NCBI GenBank assembly: GCA_022578965.1
Contig: MU400559.1
Span: forward strand, 62,001 to 126,000
Length of the DNA: 64,000 nt
Reading direction: 5' to 3'
Source of the DNA: Xylaria sp. FL1777
Lineage: Eukaryota; Ascomycota; Sordariomycetes; Xylariales; Xylariaceae
Translations under genes and position numbers: made by a program
In this document: positions 1-14,700 of the stretch, in pieces
Layout of the letters: each line of letters opens with the position of its first letter
How positions within the stretch are numbered: position 1 is the stretch's first letter
The notes under the pieces: model-generated
What the model was told of the DNA's origin: nothing
The model's input: only the letters and a program-made list of their open reading frames with translations
The model's database searches: none

Positions 1-2144
1 CCAGAAAATTTATTACCCTCGGTCAACTCTTACGGTTCACCGTTGATTTGATCCACTTTGACGCATTAGCTTTACAGTGGATTTATTATTATCACCAAAC
101 TACCTCTATTGAAACGGTAGGCCAATAAGACGGCGGGAGACTCCCCAGTACACTACGAAACACTCAAACCTCAACGTTTACACTTCCGTCATTATGGTTA
201 GACAACTAACCCTTGAAGTTATAAGGCTGTGAAACCTCGTGCCAGCATTACACTACATGACTACACGTATGCTGCTGACTGACACTGTGTGCAGTGTCTA
301 TCGTCATTTTCTATCTGAACCGTGTGGTTAGACAACAACCCCATGCCCGGGGGGCCTGATCAACTACCATTAATTATAATTTGTCATATTATCTTGTGTG
401 TTTCGCTGTTGAGATACTGGGAAACAAGATGTGAGGTTGCAGTACAGCAAGAGTAGGGTGTCATTGATACCTGATACGCCAAGAAATCCTTCGAACCTAC
501 TGACACCTACGTAGTACAGAGTGCAATCTCGAGGCTAATGTAGGATACGACCAGTACACATAAAATCATCGTGTTACGAACATGGATTGAATCTACATAT
601 ACAAAGTGAAAAGGATAGAAAGCATGAGATCAACATCACAATCTTACTCTGGCGTCAATGCTTCTAGTTCGTACTACGGCTTGAGGTTTAGTTACTAGCA
701 ATTGTTTTATTTGCCTCTCAAAAGTCACTTGAGCTTAGCGGTTTAAGGATTTCATAAGACGGGGATAAGTTGAAGTGATATCCACTGTAGGTAGCCTGGC
801 CACGTTCTTTAAGTTAAGTTCACTTGACTCCGCCACCAAAAATACTTTCCTGCTTCGGTGACCGTTGGAAAGGGGAGAGTATGGTAATACACACCGGCAT
901 CTATTTGAGATGGGGAGATGTCCCTGCTTCTACATCTCTGAGATGTGGATTGACTGTAGATGTTGATGTAGTTTATTAAGACCCCTTCCTGTGGTGCTAC
1001 ACTTGTTACCTGGTGACTACCAATCAAGTGACGTGCTGGCAGGGGGTTTTGCCGGAAACGCATGGCAAACAGGGATACGAGCGCTACCCTAGTGCTTATT
1101 TCTAAGATCCCTGCTTCGGAGGGATAAATAAGCCGATCGGCTGGGACGAATAGTGACGCAGCACCTGTGTACTTACAGATACTTTAAATCCTTCGAGTGG
1201 CCTAGCCCGCCTACGCTTGCAGCGCCTGTCACGACTCCGTATTCTCAACAAAGGAGAGCATTATGAGGCTCTGCGCTCTTATTTCTTTCCGAAGACCTAG
1301 AACCCCCTTTCTTTCAAGGCATGAGCAAATCGAGTTACCTCTATGGAAGGTCTAGCATACCTACATGTACAAATTCTCCAATGAAAATCTAAAGTCGCTT
1401 ACCTATCTTTAGCATAATATCAACAATGCACTTATAGAAAAGACAGTGGCATACTGAATGCGAGGTATTAAATCTGCATTTTCAGGATCCAACTAGGGAA
1501 TATACAATACATGATTGGTTGAAGTTAGGGCTGCAAGGTCCTTTACCAACTTTTGGAGGTGGCTGTAAACTAAACTGTTAGTGTTGCAACAGTTATGCTG
1601 ATAATTAGGTCGTTGCGCGATGCCTCGTTATTGTCCTGTGCTCGTAGGGCTGAAGACTTGATTCTCGAATCCCGGTTAATAGCAGGCATCTCGAGGCACT
1701 TATAGGATATCATCGTTGCTAATACAGGCGGACAATGTGCTGAGTTAGTGACAAAGGTCTAGGTATAGGTAATACACGATAAGTTAATTCAAATAATCTT
1801 TGGTGGAAGATACGATTTAGAGAGCAAAGGCTATTAGTGTACAGAAGTTCTGACTTCCACATGTCTATTGCTTCTAAAAACAGGACCGGAATATTGGGGT
1901 GAGACTCCAAGAAATGCTGCTTCATGGGCGTCCGGAGAGAATGTGTGTGAGTGGGCATGGAGCAGAAGCAATTCTGCGGCACCGACAGACGCTAACCACG
2001 TGTCTTCGATGCTTCAGTAATCATGCGCCGACTCCCTCATTGGGGGCTGCCTCCATCATATTACATAGCAACATAACATATAATATGTTGTTGAATCTGG
2101 CAGGTAGCCTTATCTGGCGCGCACACTCATAATGCACCTGTAAG

Positions 2145-2166
2145 TAAATAAATAAATAAATAAAAA
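2145..2166. repeat. (AAAT)n microsatellite
   Basis: A short run of about five TAAA units in noncoding sequence. It is an ordinary simple repeat. Confidence 0.85.
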
Positions 2167-3945
2167 TATAGTTGTGTGTATGGATTGGCTGACTAGGATG
2201 CGTAAAGCTAGCTCGAGGGCTATTTGTAGACCAAATAAAAGCCACATGCAGGAGGTACGTATCTACCCCACATGCACAAATGTGTACTCAGGTACACTAT
2301 AAGGCGAAGCCGGGGATATTCGTCTGCACTTTCTGCCGTATCCTGGCCAATCAATTTTGAAGATTTAACCCGCTAAAAACTTCCCATGGTAAATTGGGTC
2401 TACCCTAGTGTACTAGTGCAGCTCACATCCCGGCACTACATACAATACTGTAGACACACTACCGGTATCTATGTACCTACCTAGTATTCTCCTGTTAACC
2501 ATCGCACCCGATAGCGAAGAATTATAACCACACTACCAAGTAGCCTCTTCTGAGTTGCGTTTCACTCGTGCCCATACGAGTCAATATCTCGGAGAACGGA
2601 ATTCTTTTGTAATCTTGTGTCTAGCTCGCTCATGCACAATCCCGACAACAGAAGACCCATACTGTTGCAATAAACTATTTGATGAGGCAAAACGATCTAT
2701 ATAGAGGCATTGTACTTTGTTAGCGCTAATGCTGTGATTATCCATACCTATCTACTTATAAGTTGAGGCTGGCCCTAGGGAATGGAACTGGGCACGTGTG
2801 AACTGCCACGAGACTTACAGCCCACGAGAGATGTCTAGGGATCTGACTGCTGAGACCAATCATACGTCTGATAACCTGCTAGTAGGCTGTGTGGTTGGGT
2901 ACAGTGAGGTACTCTCGTGATTACTTAATACAATACATTACTGCCTCTAGAGGCAATGCCATATGTACATTGCACATCCGGCGGACGTAGTGGAAACGAA
3001 AGCAACATCACCTGCACAGCTACTATCGTACAGTAGTATATTTTGCTTAAACCGTGGGGTTTGCATATATGCATCTCGTTTCCATCATCATCAAGTGGCT
3101 TGCCCTGGTAGCTTCGATAGCTTCGGCACCGCAATGGTATAAGCCTAATGTTCGCCCAACTTAGATAGACTAAAAGGGTCCGGTCTTGACGAGACTGGTA
3201 TATCTGCACCCAATCCAGACCCACCAGTAGGTGTTTTTGAACTCGTCCTCGTTTCCCTTTACTTGATTCAGAATCGTGGCTTCACCGTAGGGTATAGCGC
3301 GCGACTAACGGATGCTAGTGTAAGTCATAACGTCGACCAGATTGAGCTGTCCTAGACTAAAACAAGTTACCGAGTAACGTCGAGGGCCCAGAACTTCCCG
3401 GAATCTGAATCTGCCTGGCGGTTGGCGCCACGAGCTATCTAGAATGACCATCCCAAGTAGAACACCATAGCGGATTAAACCGGGGGCTTCGGACGGTCCT
3501 TTCAACCGGGCACGCCGCAGATAGCCTTGAAACTGTCAACGGTTGAAACTACTAGCACTATCTACCGGTGCTAGACAACTATAGTAGCCTACGGTACGGT
3601 GATGTTGTCTCGCCTATAATAGAGCTAGCTAGCCGAACGCCTCATTCCGTCGTATGTGTCGGGAAGTTGGCCCAATTTAGGAACTACGAGACATGATATT
3701 GATACTAAAGAGAGGATGCTCGCCACTGCCACCAAGACCTGTAGTTGATGATATGGCACCTCCGGAAGACGAGACCAAAAGGTACGACGAACACTCTTTC
3801 GGACATGCTGCTTCGTGTTTGATAAGTAGGAGGGATGTGTGTCAGCGTCTAGCGTCTCCCATGGAGTTTCTTTTCAGCGAGGAGGAAAAACAAATATTAA
3901 GATTGACACGGCAGGCAATGTGTTTTACAAAGCCTTCAGTTAGTC

Positions 3946-4000
3946 AGTCATCATCATCATCATCATCTTCTCCTTCATCAGCATTATCATCATCATCATG
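3946..4000. repeat. (TCA)n imperfect microsatellite
   Basis: TCA units run through this stretch with a TCT/CCT interruption in the middle. Read on the plus strand they give a serine run, and on the minus strand an aspartate run, in unsupported open frames. Confidence 0.85.
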
Positions 4001-6161
4001 CCTTGGTTGGAGAGGAAACAGAAGGGTAGGATCGATAATCTTAAGCATTACATAGCTTTGGGCATGGCGGACTAGGATAGGCCTGTCGTTCGCATTTCCT
4101 GGGACCTGGGAATGCAGGGGCCATGTAGTGTAGCAAGAAGTGTATTTTAAGTACCATGCAGGACTTTTTGGAGGTACATACACTACTCGAATGGGAGTAG
4201 TACGTACCCGTAACACCCATGGTGAAAGAGTCAATAAATCATAATAAGTACAATACAATTTACCATACCATATATCTGTACCTGTATAATCTATATATTA
4301 TGTATACCTATTTTCCGGAACAGATATTACACATGGAGCAAGACGGGGCAGGGATAGCAGGGAGCTTCATAACGTGTAGTACGGTATTATGACACACATA
4401 GTGGCCTAGGGTAGGTATTCTACTTACCTCTTCCAAGTAGCTGCAGGGGGGAGAGAGTGCGGAATATGGGCGCCCTAATAAGATTGAAAAGGATGGAGTG
4501 CCGTGGCCGTGTGCCTACTGGTACATACTAGGCGCAAGTCAAGCCCAGAAATACCTAGTTCTTAACCCACACTGTGTTTACAGTGCAGTAACAATGCTTG
4601 ACCCATCATGACGACGCTCCCGCTCACAAGTCAAAGATAGACAGACACTGGTTATCCAAGACAAATAAAACCCTGCAGGGGACTTTGTCATATCGAGGGG
4701 TTTATAACCACGAATCTCTATACAGTATCTTTACAGTACCGTCAGCACACAGTAGCGTTCACCATCCCATCTCTATTACCACCATGCCCATTTATCTGCT
4801 CCCAAGACTTTTGTCAAAAGTACGTTGTACTTTACCTAGCTGGGTACTGGTGCGTTATAGTTATACACCAGGTTTCTAGCGTGGGCAGCATTATAGTAGT
4901 GTACCTAGAGTCTGCCTTGGAATGTAAAGAGATCTTGCATCGGCTTGCTCATGGATTTCATGGAGGCCCGCACTAGGTATCTACTCTACTAGGTAGTAAG
5001 ACTATAGCCATCGACCCGGTGCCTAGTTGGAAAGTTGAGGGCTTTCTCTCAAACGGTAGCAACAGTGCACTCTATCTACGGGACGTGTCATAAAGCAGCC
5101 AGGCTTACGGCATGAGGGACATCTGCCCCGAAATGCCGTGGGCAGTTCGAGTATACACCCAATGCTCACTCTGCTGATATCACACCACCAACTTCTTCAT
5201 GGCGAGGGAATCGTATGCCTGTAACTTGTAAGTAAGAGTACAGTGGTAGGTGTCCTAAAGAGCTCTGGCTGGGCTCAGAGCGACCCCCAGTTTTTGTTGT
5301 TGTGGCCGTCGCTCACTTATACTACTGCGTACATTAGGTAGGTACTGAGTAGTGCGGTAGCGCAGAATACTGTACTTACAGCAGCTACTTACCTACAGTA
5401 TAACTACTTACACAACACCCGGGGATGGACATCCTTTACCGCCCTCATCGCCCGCGTCCATTCACACATCCATCTCAGGCTACAGTACCCATTCCTCTCC
5501 TGTAACCCGTGTGTGCTCCCACCCCTGTCCTAAGTCGCTTCGCCGTCTCCTGCTAGGAAACCCCCCTGCCACCCAGGAAAAAAAAAAGAGACGAAAGGGA
5601 GAGGGGACATGGGGGGTACGTACTGTACTAGGTACGTACCCTACATGGGTATCCCTGTCACGGTGAGTTGGCGTACCTAATGTACCATGTATCCGTCTCG
5701 ATCGCCTGCCTGCCCTACGACCCACATGCTGATGGACTAGATCCCGTCAAGACACACCCACCACACATAGCGTGTGTCCTCCACTGCACGCGGTGTCCTA
5801 GCTTGCTCTTGTATAATATGAGTCTTGAGCCCCCAAACATCGTCACCAGGGGAGCCTCTCTCTATTCACTACTCCGCGTCCATCCACAAGAACAGTCTTC
5901 GACAGAGTCTCTATTTGCTGCCGTTCACTTCGTATATATCTCTTCTCTATCGTTTCTTATTCTTATATAGGATACATGAAGAATAGTTGTTGTTTCTCTA
6001 TCTCCATCTCTTGGTATTCTTTCGACTAGCTATCTTGTCAGGACGACTTTCCCTTAAAAAAGACTGAAACAGGAGCATCGCAAAGATCAGCAACGAGACT
6101 CGAGGATTTGGAGCAGCCCTGAACGAGACGACTACGCTGGGATTGGATTCGTATCAAGAGA

Positions 6162-6417
6162 GTGTCTAGTCTCTTCCACACAGAACGTTGTATGTTCATT
6201 TGTGGTCGGCGCCCTCACCAAAACGACAGCCCTTGTTGTACTTACTCTTGGCTACGAGGCGCGAATGTGAGATCTCTTCTTCCTTGTCTGTTAACTACCA
6301 TTGTGTTGTTAGTATCTTGGCTCGTGGCACTGACAAAACTACAATCTACAGCGCGCTTCAAGCGATTCGACAACTCACTCCCCACGTTTCCGCTAACAAC
6401 AGCGAAAAAAAGAAGAT
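6162..6417 (+). promoter_or_regulatory. Leader of the zinc-finger gene, with overlapping upstream frame
   Basis: This leader holds an upstream ATG at 6192 that opens an 81-codon frame ending at 6437, past the main ATG at 6418 and out of frame with it. An mRNA carrying all of this would be expected to translate the main frame poorly. A candidate leader intron, GTGAGA at about 6267 to TTAG at about 6316 with a TTAACT branch-like site, would rewrite that upstream frame. The transcription start could also lie downstream of 6192. Which is true cannot be told from sequence. Confidence 0.35.
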
Positions 6418-8722
6418 ATGATGGCACTGGTACCTAACCAGTCCTACAAGATGTTCCAAAGGCCTAGCCATGAGCAAGACTTCATGCTATTCCCGGACTC
6501 TTCTGCGCCAGCTGGCTTCACACCACCGATGGATATGAGCATGAGCCCCAATGGCTGGGGCTTCCCCCGAAGCCCACAAGTCAACACACACCCTTCTTTC
6601 GAACACGGCCCATCACATCCTGACGTAAGCGCATTTATGTACCGCGGTAGGACATCGCCCGGCCTGTATCCTGATGACGGCGAGCTTCGAGTCCCGCCTT
6701 CCAACATCTCTACTGCCTCAGCGCCGTCGCCATCGTCGACGGTGGGATCGCCGAATTCAAACCACGGACAGCCAGCCTTCATGCCCGAGTACACACCGTC
6801 CGGCATGAACGTCAACCCGAGCATTGTTGGCTCGAGTGATTATTTTGGAGGAACCGAGTACTCGGGGTTCACCGGTCCAGGTATGGATGATTTTACCATG
6901 ACCTTCGACAGCAAATCCACGTTTGTTGGTGAGTGGGCGCGAATCTCTACTGCAGCCATTACTTGCTGAATCTGCTCTTCCCACTCCGTTCCCTTCTCTT
7001 GTTCATTCTGTGAAACCCAATGCTCGATTCCCTTAGTAAACTTGGTTCTGGTTGGCGTCGGCTCGACCCCTCGGCCTGGCGGTGCCGGCTGGTTGCAAGT
7101 TGCAGGGGGGGAGCACCAGCACTGCAACCGGTGGAGTTTCCGACGCAGTGAGCTCCAACGGGAGACTCCGACTGCACCCAGCACCCAGCACCTAGCTCAC
7201 AGCACACCAGTCGGTCTGCGCCTCAGCATAGCTGCATCGGGCCCCATTTTTCTCTTCACTGCCACTTTGCTGTTATGAGGCCTCACTGTCGTTGCCTTTT
7301 TCTTTTATGGAGTTGCAGACTGCCACGATGGAGGGAGTTGGGTTATGCTAACTGTCTGTTTCTTCAGATCCATCCCTGATTCATCCTGAAATCCGTGGCT
7401 CAATGGCGCCGCCCATGGCAGCATATGACCACAACAACGGCTACTCGCCGCAAAACCCGTATCCTCACTCACCTGCTCTCTCTGGTGCCACCTCCCCAGC
7501 CCCTATGATGAGGGCTGGCTCCCAGTCACCTTACATGCACACGTACCACCAACAATACAGTCCGTACGCAATCACTGCTCAAGCAAGGCGCCCGAGTCTT
7601 TCTTACCAGTCCCACACAAGTCCACATGAGTTTTCGTACAACAGCGACGAGTCTGAGAAGAAGCAGCGGTGTCCCCACCAAGACTGTGGTAAGACCTTCA
7701 AGGATTTGAAGGCTCACATGCTTACGCACCAGACGGAGCGGCCCGAAAAATGCCCCATACTCACCTGTGAATATCACGTGAAGGGGTTCGCACGGAAATA
7801 TGACAAGAACAGACATACCTTGACCCACTACAAGGGCACCATGGTATGCGGCTTCTGTCCAGGCTCCGGTTCAGCTGCCGAGAAATCTTTTAACCGGGCC
7901 GATGTATTCAAGCGGCACCTCACGGCCGTCCATGGTGTGGAACAGACACCGCCAAATAGCCGGAAGAAGACCTCACCAAACGCCAATAGCGGCAAGAAGC
8001 TGACTGGCTACGCGCCGGACGCGACGGGCAAGTGCTCTACCTGCTCGGCAACCTTCTCCAACGCCCAGGACTTCTACGAGCATCTTGACGACTGCGTCCT
8101 CCGCATCGTTCAACAGGAAGACCCGGCCGAAGCCATTAATGCCCAGCGTTTAGCCGAGGTGGAGGATGATAAAGACGTCCAGCAGACACTGGAAAAAAAC
8201 CAGCTGCCACTGACCACGCAGCCCATCGCCCACTCCGATGACGAGGAAGATGACGAGATGGCTGAGGAGGACGAGGTGTATGACGAGGCTGGTCATATCA
8301 GGAAGCTGGCGTCACCTGCAAAGAAGAAGAGCAACCCTGCCAATGGCGTTCAGAAGTCGCGGGGCATGACGCATTCAAGAGGAGGTGTTCCCGTGTCCAC
8401 GAAGACGAAGGGCCGCAAGAGCCGGCAGAATTACCCGTCGTCATGGGGTTTCGACAAGGGGCAAATGACTATGAAGAAGCGCGTTCTTACCGTCTTCGAC
8501 GGACAGCGACGCCTTGCGAAGGACGACATGATGCTCTCTACAGAGCACGAGGTGCGTATTAAATTGTCAGACGGCAGATCCTACGTCACAGACCTCGATG
8601 TCAACACCATGAAGCGTGCTGAGGGCTTTCACAACGCTACGCCACAAGAAAAGGGCCCTTGGGTCTCGGATGACCCGACAGAAGAGGACATGGTTCGGAT
8701 GATAGAGATGAGCCAGCAGTGA
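6418..8722 (+). CDS. C2H2 zinc-finger transcription factor (621 aa, two exons)
   Basis: Likely a nuclear DNA-binding regulator. Exons are 6418-6928 and 7368-8722. The 439-base intron has donor GTGAGT, branch TGCTAAC at about 7346-7352 and acceptor TTCAG, and the split codon G|AT restores the frame. The first 260 residues are Ser/Pro/Gly/Asn-rich and disordered. Zinc fingers follow at about residues 272-365. The first is CPHQDC followed by a short spacer to HMLTH, the second runs from KCPILTC to HTLTH, and the third runs from CGFC to HLTAVH. A fourth, degenerate finger near residues 392-412 starts CSTC and ends with Cys instead of the last His. An acidic stretch with DDEEDDE and a basic KKK/GRKSR region follow. 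I recognise the architecture as a conserved ascomycete regulator but cannot name the orthologue. A second ATG at 6421 is an equally good start. Confidence 0.88.
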
Positions 8723-11700
8723 CTACACCGCGCCCCGCACATACAAATCTCGCGTCTCTAATTTTCCCCCCTCGCCGCACCATGTACCTCCCTCCCCTTT
8801 ACTACAAGGACACATTGACGACCGATATGATCACACGGCTATAGAAGTTCCAGCATGACCGGCGCAGGAGCCGGTCTTGGTTGTATATTGAAAACATTGT
8901 TGGATGGATGGGAGTAGCATTATGCGGGCGTCTGGTATACATTGCATTTATTGGTCGGGAATGGCATAAGTGACAGTTTCCCGTGTGGACGGGACCAGGT
9001 GTAATCTTGTCGGGCATTCATGGGCTTGTGAACGGGCCCCTTTCGTATTGCTATTGTCTATTTTTTTCCCTCTCATAACGGTCATACAAGTCTAGGTCAC
9101 TAAAGCGTGGGCCTGGCGAAGATACCCCGATGTAATAATACAGTCTATACCTCGTTCATAATAGCGTTATGAAACCAATTCTCTGTCTTACTGCGTAGGC
9201 TTATACGAAGCTCGATTGATTCTAGTGTATATTGCTTGGTCGATATAGGTGAGATGTGTTTTCCAGGATACCAATCCTTAGAGCCGACCTGAAACTACAA
9301 GGCCTCGTGATGGCTCGCATACATACAAAGTCTCTGATTGGCTGGATGACTTACAACAAAAGAAGGGTAGCGCGAATGTCATACTGCCTGCATAAGGTAA
9401 AACTATGTAGGTACTTACTTAACCACTTAGATGCAGTCTGTATTCAGTAAAGTAGCTACCCAGCACTGTAGCTGAGACTCATTGGTACATGACGTACGTA
9501 GTATACCTATGCAGTAGATAATGTGTGTATACCAGATCAGACTACCTACATTGGTTTGCGTGCTGCACGGAGTCGGTTGACTCTTTCTTCCATCAATGGA
9601 AAGTCGACGTTGAAAGCCTCGGCGGAACCGAAGTTGACGACGGTCTGGGTACCTACGCAGTATGTATGTATGAGGCCTACACAGACTTTGGGACTCTCAC
9701 CCAGTTGAGTTGCTGGGTGGTATGGCAGCATGCGGATGGATGCAGTACGTGTGTATACTGCGCATGCACGTTGAGAACGATGACACCTGAACGCTGAACT
9801 TTTTCTGCGGATTTTGGATTTTCTGGTTCTATGGGGGGTTTTCAGCAGACATGGGAAGCCAATGATGAAGCTCGCAGGCCGGGGCGGGACCTTTGGGATG
9901 GGGTAGCTGGTAGGCGGGGACTGGCATTTCTGGGTACACTTACTTACCTACATACAGTTAGGTTGAGCGGTAGATTAGTATCTCATTATCCCATTACGTA
10001 GAAAGTAAATAGAAAGTACCCAAGGTATGTACCTCCATAGATGTACGCAGGAATGTGGTCCAGCGTATGCGTACCTGACGTACCTCAACTCACTGCGTAT
10101 AGGGCTCTTCGAATACAGAGTACCTAGGGTACATGCAAGCAGCAGCATGTTGCTACCGAAAGGGAAATCCTTGCGTGTTCGCTTCCCCGGTACACAGCCT
10201 TGTACACACACACACACTCTCTCTCTCTCTCTCTCTATCTCTATCTATCTATCTCTCTCGGCAGCACCGATGCGCTTAGTCGGTTCCCCATATTGACTGA
10301 AACATTTATCTCGAACGCCTGGACTACATTGTACATTCATTATCTTACCGCTCAATTCAACAGATACCACCCACGGCCAATGACGATGATCAATCCACTC
10401 ACTCACTCACCAGAGAGCGTACCAATTTTACCCGGCATGGAAATCAAAGTAACGCACACACACGACTAAGGTAGGTAATGTATCGTATCGTATAGCGAGC
10501 CATGGTTGATTGGTTTTGCCTTCTCGCTTATATACCACGTACAGTAGTTTGATTTGGTATTATGGGGCGAACAAATCCTTCTTTTTTCTTTTCTCTTCTG
10601 TTTTTTCCACCCCTCGCATCCCTTTTCGTCAACACTACACACTACTTCCCCATAATATCCTATTTTGCTTTTTTTGGAGGGGGGGTTCTTGTTCGCTATA
10701 TTTTTCAACGCCTTTCATTCACCGTCTGGTTACTCAGTGATATCATGCAACCATAACCATCACCACATGACGAGGCCTCCGGCCTTAGTTTCGGAGGATA
10801 GTGCTTGGCTGGACAGACCGCTCTTCTCTTCTCTCCTCTCCCTCTTCTAAACTTCTTTGTTATAGGCTAAAGCAGATGTCAGAAAAAAAAACCTTCTGGA
10901 CCACTCCCTTCTATAGTCCCGTGGCTGTGTGCCTGCGTCTGCACCTACTGGTACCATGGCGTTTATCTAATACCTACCTCGTTTCAATGCTCTGACATAC
11001 CTACTCACACGCATACATGTATACATTATATATGTACACATACGCTACCTACGCTAGCGCCTATTGCGGAATCCTTTGACCAGTCTTGGGAGAAGGCTAT
11101 TTGGTGATCTTAATACGCGGATACAACCGCTCTCGGCGCCTAACGCGCGAAGGGGTCTTTCGATCTTTGTATGGTTTGGGGGCTGTTGGCTGTTAGTTGC
11201 TGGTGGTTTGATTCACTAACGCCCACTACCAGCTATCTAACCCGACTTGGTATGGACAAGGAGCCAATTGCCTTGCCACGTCCCAATTCCACGGAATTTA
11301 GTGTATGCGTAGGTAAGAGTCTAATCGATCTATTTCATAAGCGTCAGGGTACTTTGTGCAGTCGTAAGGCGCAAGCAATATAACGAAAGACTAAGGGTGG
11401 GATTAAGGGTGGTACCAGTGTTGTATATATCAGCACGGTAAGTCTTAGTTTCTTGTATAGGTAGTATACGATAAACACAGTATTTTCCGCTCGAACACCA
11501 AAGTCTGAATAGTTTAGGTACTATCCCATTGCAACTCGTCACTACATAGAGAGGGACGTAACATTTTACAGACAAAAGTGTAAATCAACTTCCCAATGTG
11601 AGGGGTACTTCCCTATAGAGCAGTATGACGGTAGGTATAATGTAAGACTAGACTAACGCCCGTTGACGTGATTTCAACGCATCGCATCGCATCGCAACCC

Positions 11701-14700
11701 CCAGAGCCGCATGACCGAAAGGGGAAAAGGAAACTTACCAAGTAGGTTATGATAGATCTAGTTACCTATGTATACCTTTTACTTTTGTTTTTCTTTTTTC
11801 CTTGGTTATGTCTGTCTGTCAAGGTCGCTCGGGAAGTTTCTCATACTGTGTTAGAAACTACCCCATCGGAAACCCAATAACTCTCAATACTACTCATAGA
11901 CATACCACCAACCAACTCGCGTTAGCAACCGCCAACTACAAACATAACACATAACATGCATATACCTACATTATCATCTGCTCACCTACATCATCTAGAC
12001 ATATATATACTTACATATAGAGCATACGACAACGCCGTATTCGCCCCCAATGTTGTCTGCGAGGTGGTGAAGCGCAGCAAGCACAAACGTTCCACGCCGA
12101 CCAACATACGTCATGCTATTGAGCACTATCAGTCGATTAATTTCCCCTCTCCTCACACTCGTCCGATATTCGTCGCGTCTGGACCTCTCTCCCCTATACA
12201 CAGCGTACCATAAATACTTACCTATCTGTATGTCCGTTGCCAAGAGGCACCAGGTACGGGTGCTCATTCCACTGCTACTGTTGTTGGGTGAGACCTACCG
12301 TAGTGTCGCGTAGGCTATGTAAATAGATGCCGTTTTCCGGTAGGTATAGTCCTGTAGTCGTCAGTCGTCGGCGGCGAGACGTGCATGTAATCGAAATAAG
12401 ATGATTACCAGAAGCGGCAATAGGGCCGCCGTTGGTTGGTAACCTGTTCGCAACGAATTGCTATAACCTGGCGGTGTAGATAGTAGGTAGGTAGTATCGA
12501 TACCAAAACGTCGTTCTATACGTATCATTGAAATAAAAGTCTTGTTTTTCTTGCCTCTTCTTACTCTATCTGCTACCATGCATACCCTCCCCCGTGTGAA
12601 CGGGTTCCTTGCGTCGAGCAATTGGGCAATATACGCGGTCGATGCAGGTACCATTCGTCCACAATCTAGCTTACTCTCCATAAAAAAAAACGCTTTTTTT
12701 CTGGTTTGACGGCTTGTGTTACAGGTAATCCTCACCGGTCTTGTGGTCAATCTGTAGAAAGCAACTGGTTGGACTACCTACATGCAGCGCATAGTACTGG
12801 ATAAGCTCACAGCTCACAGCTCACAGCGTGTAAGCACGTTAGTACCAGCCGAAGCAGCGTTGTATTTTCTCTCTTCTAATACAAATCAAACGCCGGCTCT
12901 TGTTTTGACTCCGATTAGGTAATATCTAACGTCTTCGGACCCGATGACATCCTATCTAGTATTCGGTCGGCTTATTAAGACTTTAACACGGTGGAGGGAG
13001 CCCGTTGTAACTTCACAATCGACGTCGAATACTTCATAGGTCACATCACTATTCGGTCATCAACATCTCGTCTCTATATTGCCCTCTTAGTCACCAGTTC
13101 GTCATTAGTCGTGCTCGTGGGGGGGATCCCCGAGTGATTGAAACGCTATCGGCAATGATCCTTGGAATGAACACCATTAGCACCGGCGTTATAGATCTCG
13201 CAGCGATCATCCCAGATTTCACGGGACGGGCGAATCGGCTCGTTATCGCCAAGATTGGCAAATCTGAGAGATCTCTGTCCGGTCCACCCCGCGCCAGATA
13301 GCCGTTGTCCCCAGGCCCTGGAATGTGGCTATAACACGACTTCTATATCGTCCCTCATGCTCGATCGTCGGGGTAGCCAAGGGGCAAATACTCGCCTTTG
13401 GATCGCATGGGTTTAGAGATTACCTGCAGAGCGTAGATTACCTACCCAGACCAGGGATGTCGGGTACCAGTTCCCAGGACCATGGCTTAGCTTTCTGTGC
13501 CCATGGGATGGGTTAATGGCGCGATATTTCGGGCATATAGAACATGCCTACTTTATATTAGGTTGGCAGAAATGAAAGCGAAGGAGGCATTGTTATATCA
13601 CTGTGGGAACCAATATCAGATGACTAGAGATGCTAGACAGTATCCTTGGGCGATGACGTTCAGTAATGCGATTGTGCTTCAATAGGCCGTACCAACCTAA
13701 CAATCGGTTATCACTTCAAAGGAAGATGTTCTTCGCGTTTTCATTTACCCCTAGATACGTTATCTCTCACTGCTAGGTATGATATTATGTTCCTGTAGGA
13801 GTCTTGTTGGACAGAGAATAGGTATACCGTGCCATTGTTTGTTCATGGGCATAAGGATCAATGTTACCCATGACTGTGGCTAGTCTCTCGCAGAGCGCGT
13901 TCCATATCTTGTTATAAGATCCAAATGTATAATACAGAGACGATTGGCTCCGAAGCCCCTGTGCTCTTCCTTCCGAAGCTCGCCACCTGGATTTTGTATC
14001 CCAGCCTTACATCTCCCCATGCACTTCGATCCTCAATATTCTCCGTGTTCATCATGATCGAGATATTTGGCCGCTATCCTTGCTTCGCTTAGGCTTCTAC
14101 TACGTGTGTCATATTTATAACAGGGATGATAAACACCTCGACATGACTATCACCAGCGAAAGGAACCACGTGTCGGGTAGAGAAACAAGAGGCAAATCTC
14201 TGCATATTATTATGCTGCTACGTGTACGCGAGAACGCCTAGCTCGCGATTACAAACCACCTTGCCATCTTTTCATAGATTAGTCGCCGTTACCCCATGCT
14301 GGTTCTTGCACTTGTTAATTGGCCTAGGTATCACTTTGTCCTCGGAATCATTCCGGATAATGACGGGTCCGAAGCCACTCGGCTGAACTTCCCAGTTTTG
14401 TTATAGATAGCCTTCATCGCGATTATACAAAAGCACGGTGCTAGGACTAAGCTCGGACGCTCGCAGACTACTACCTTGCAGATAAATGCATAGAACTTTA
14501 TATCCTAGAGGGAACAACTAGGTGTTGACTAAACATAACACGAGTTTTACGATTGGCGAGATATGTCGAGAACTACAAACCCTTAATCTAATAGGACCAT
14601 ATATGACCCTCCTGAATAACATATAGAGAAATATGCTTCCCTTCAAGGATTATTCAGATGTAATATAATCTCTTTCTAGCGGTGCTTAACAGTAATTAAT

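Larger units (their letters stand above)
1..6161. other. Gene-poor region with no confident gene
   Basis: I see no gene I can support in this stretch. Open frames are short, lack recognisable domains and overlap in several frames. The longest of note is at 3693-4055 on the plus strand (120 residues from an ATG), but its C-terminal third is only a TCA microsatellite read as poly-serine. The sequence has many TAC/TAG-type short motifs and stop codons in all frames. The last several hundred bases (from about 5400) become pyrimidine-rich and probably hold the promoter and leader of the zinc-finger gene that starts at 6418. Confidence 0.5.

Noticed and set aside
3693..4055. 120-codon plus-strand frame
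   Set aside because: One third is a TCA microsatellite and the rest lacks any recognisable feature.
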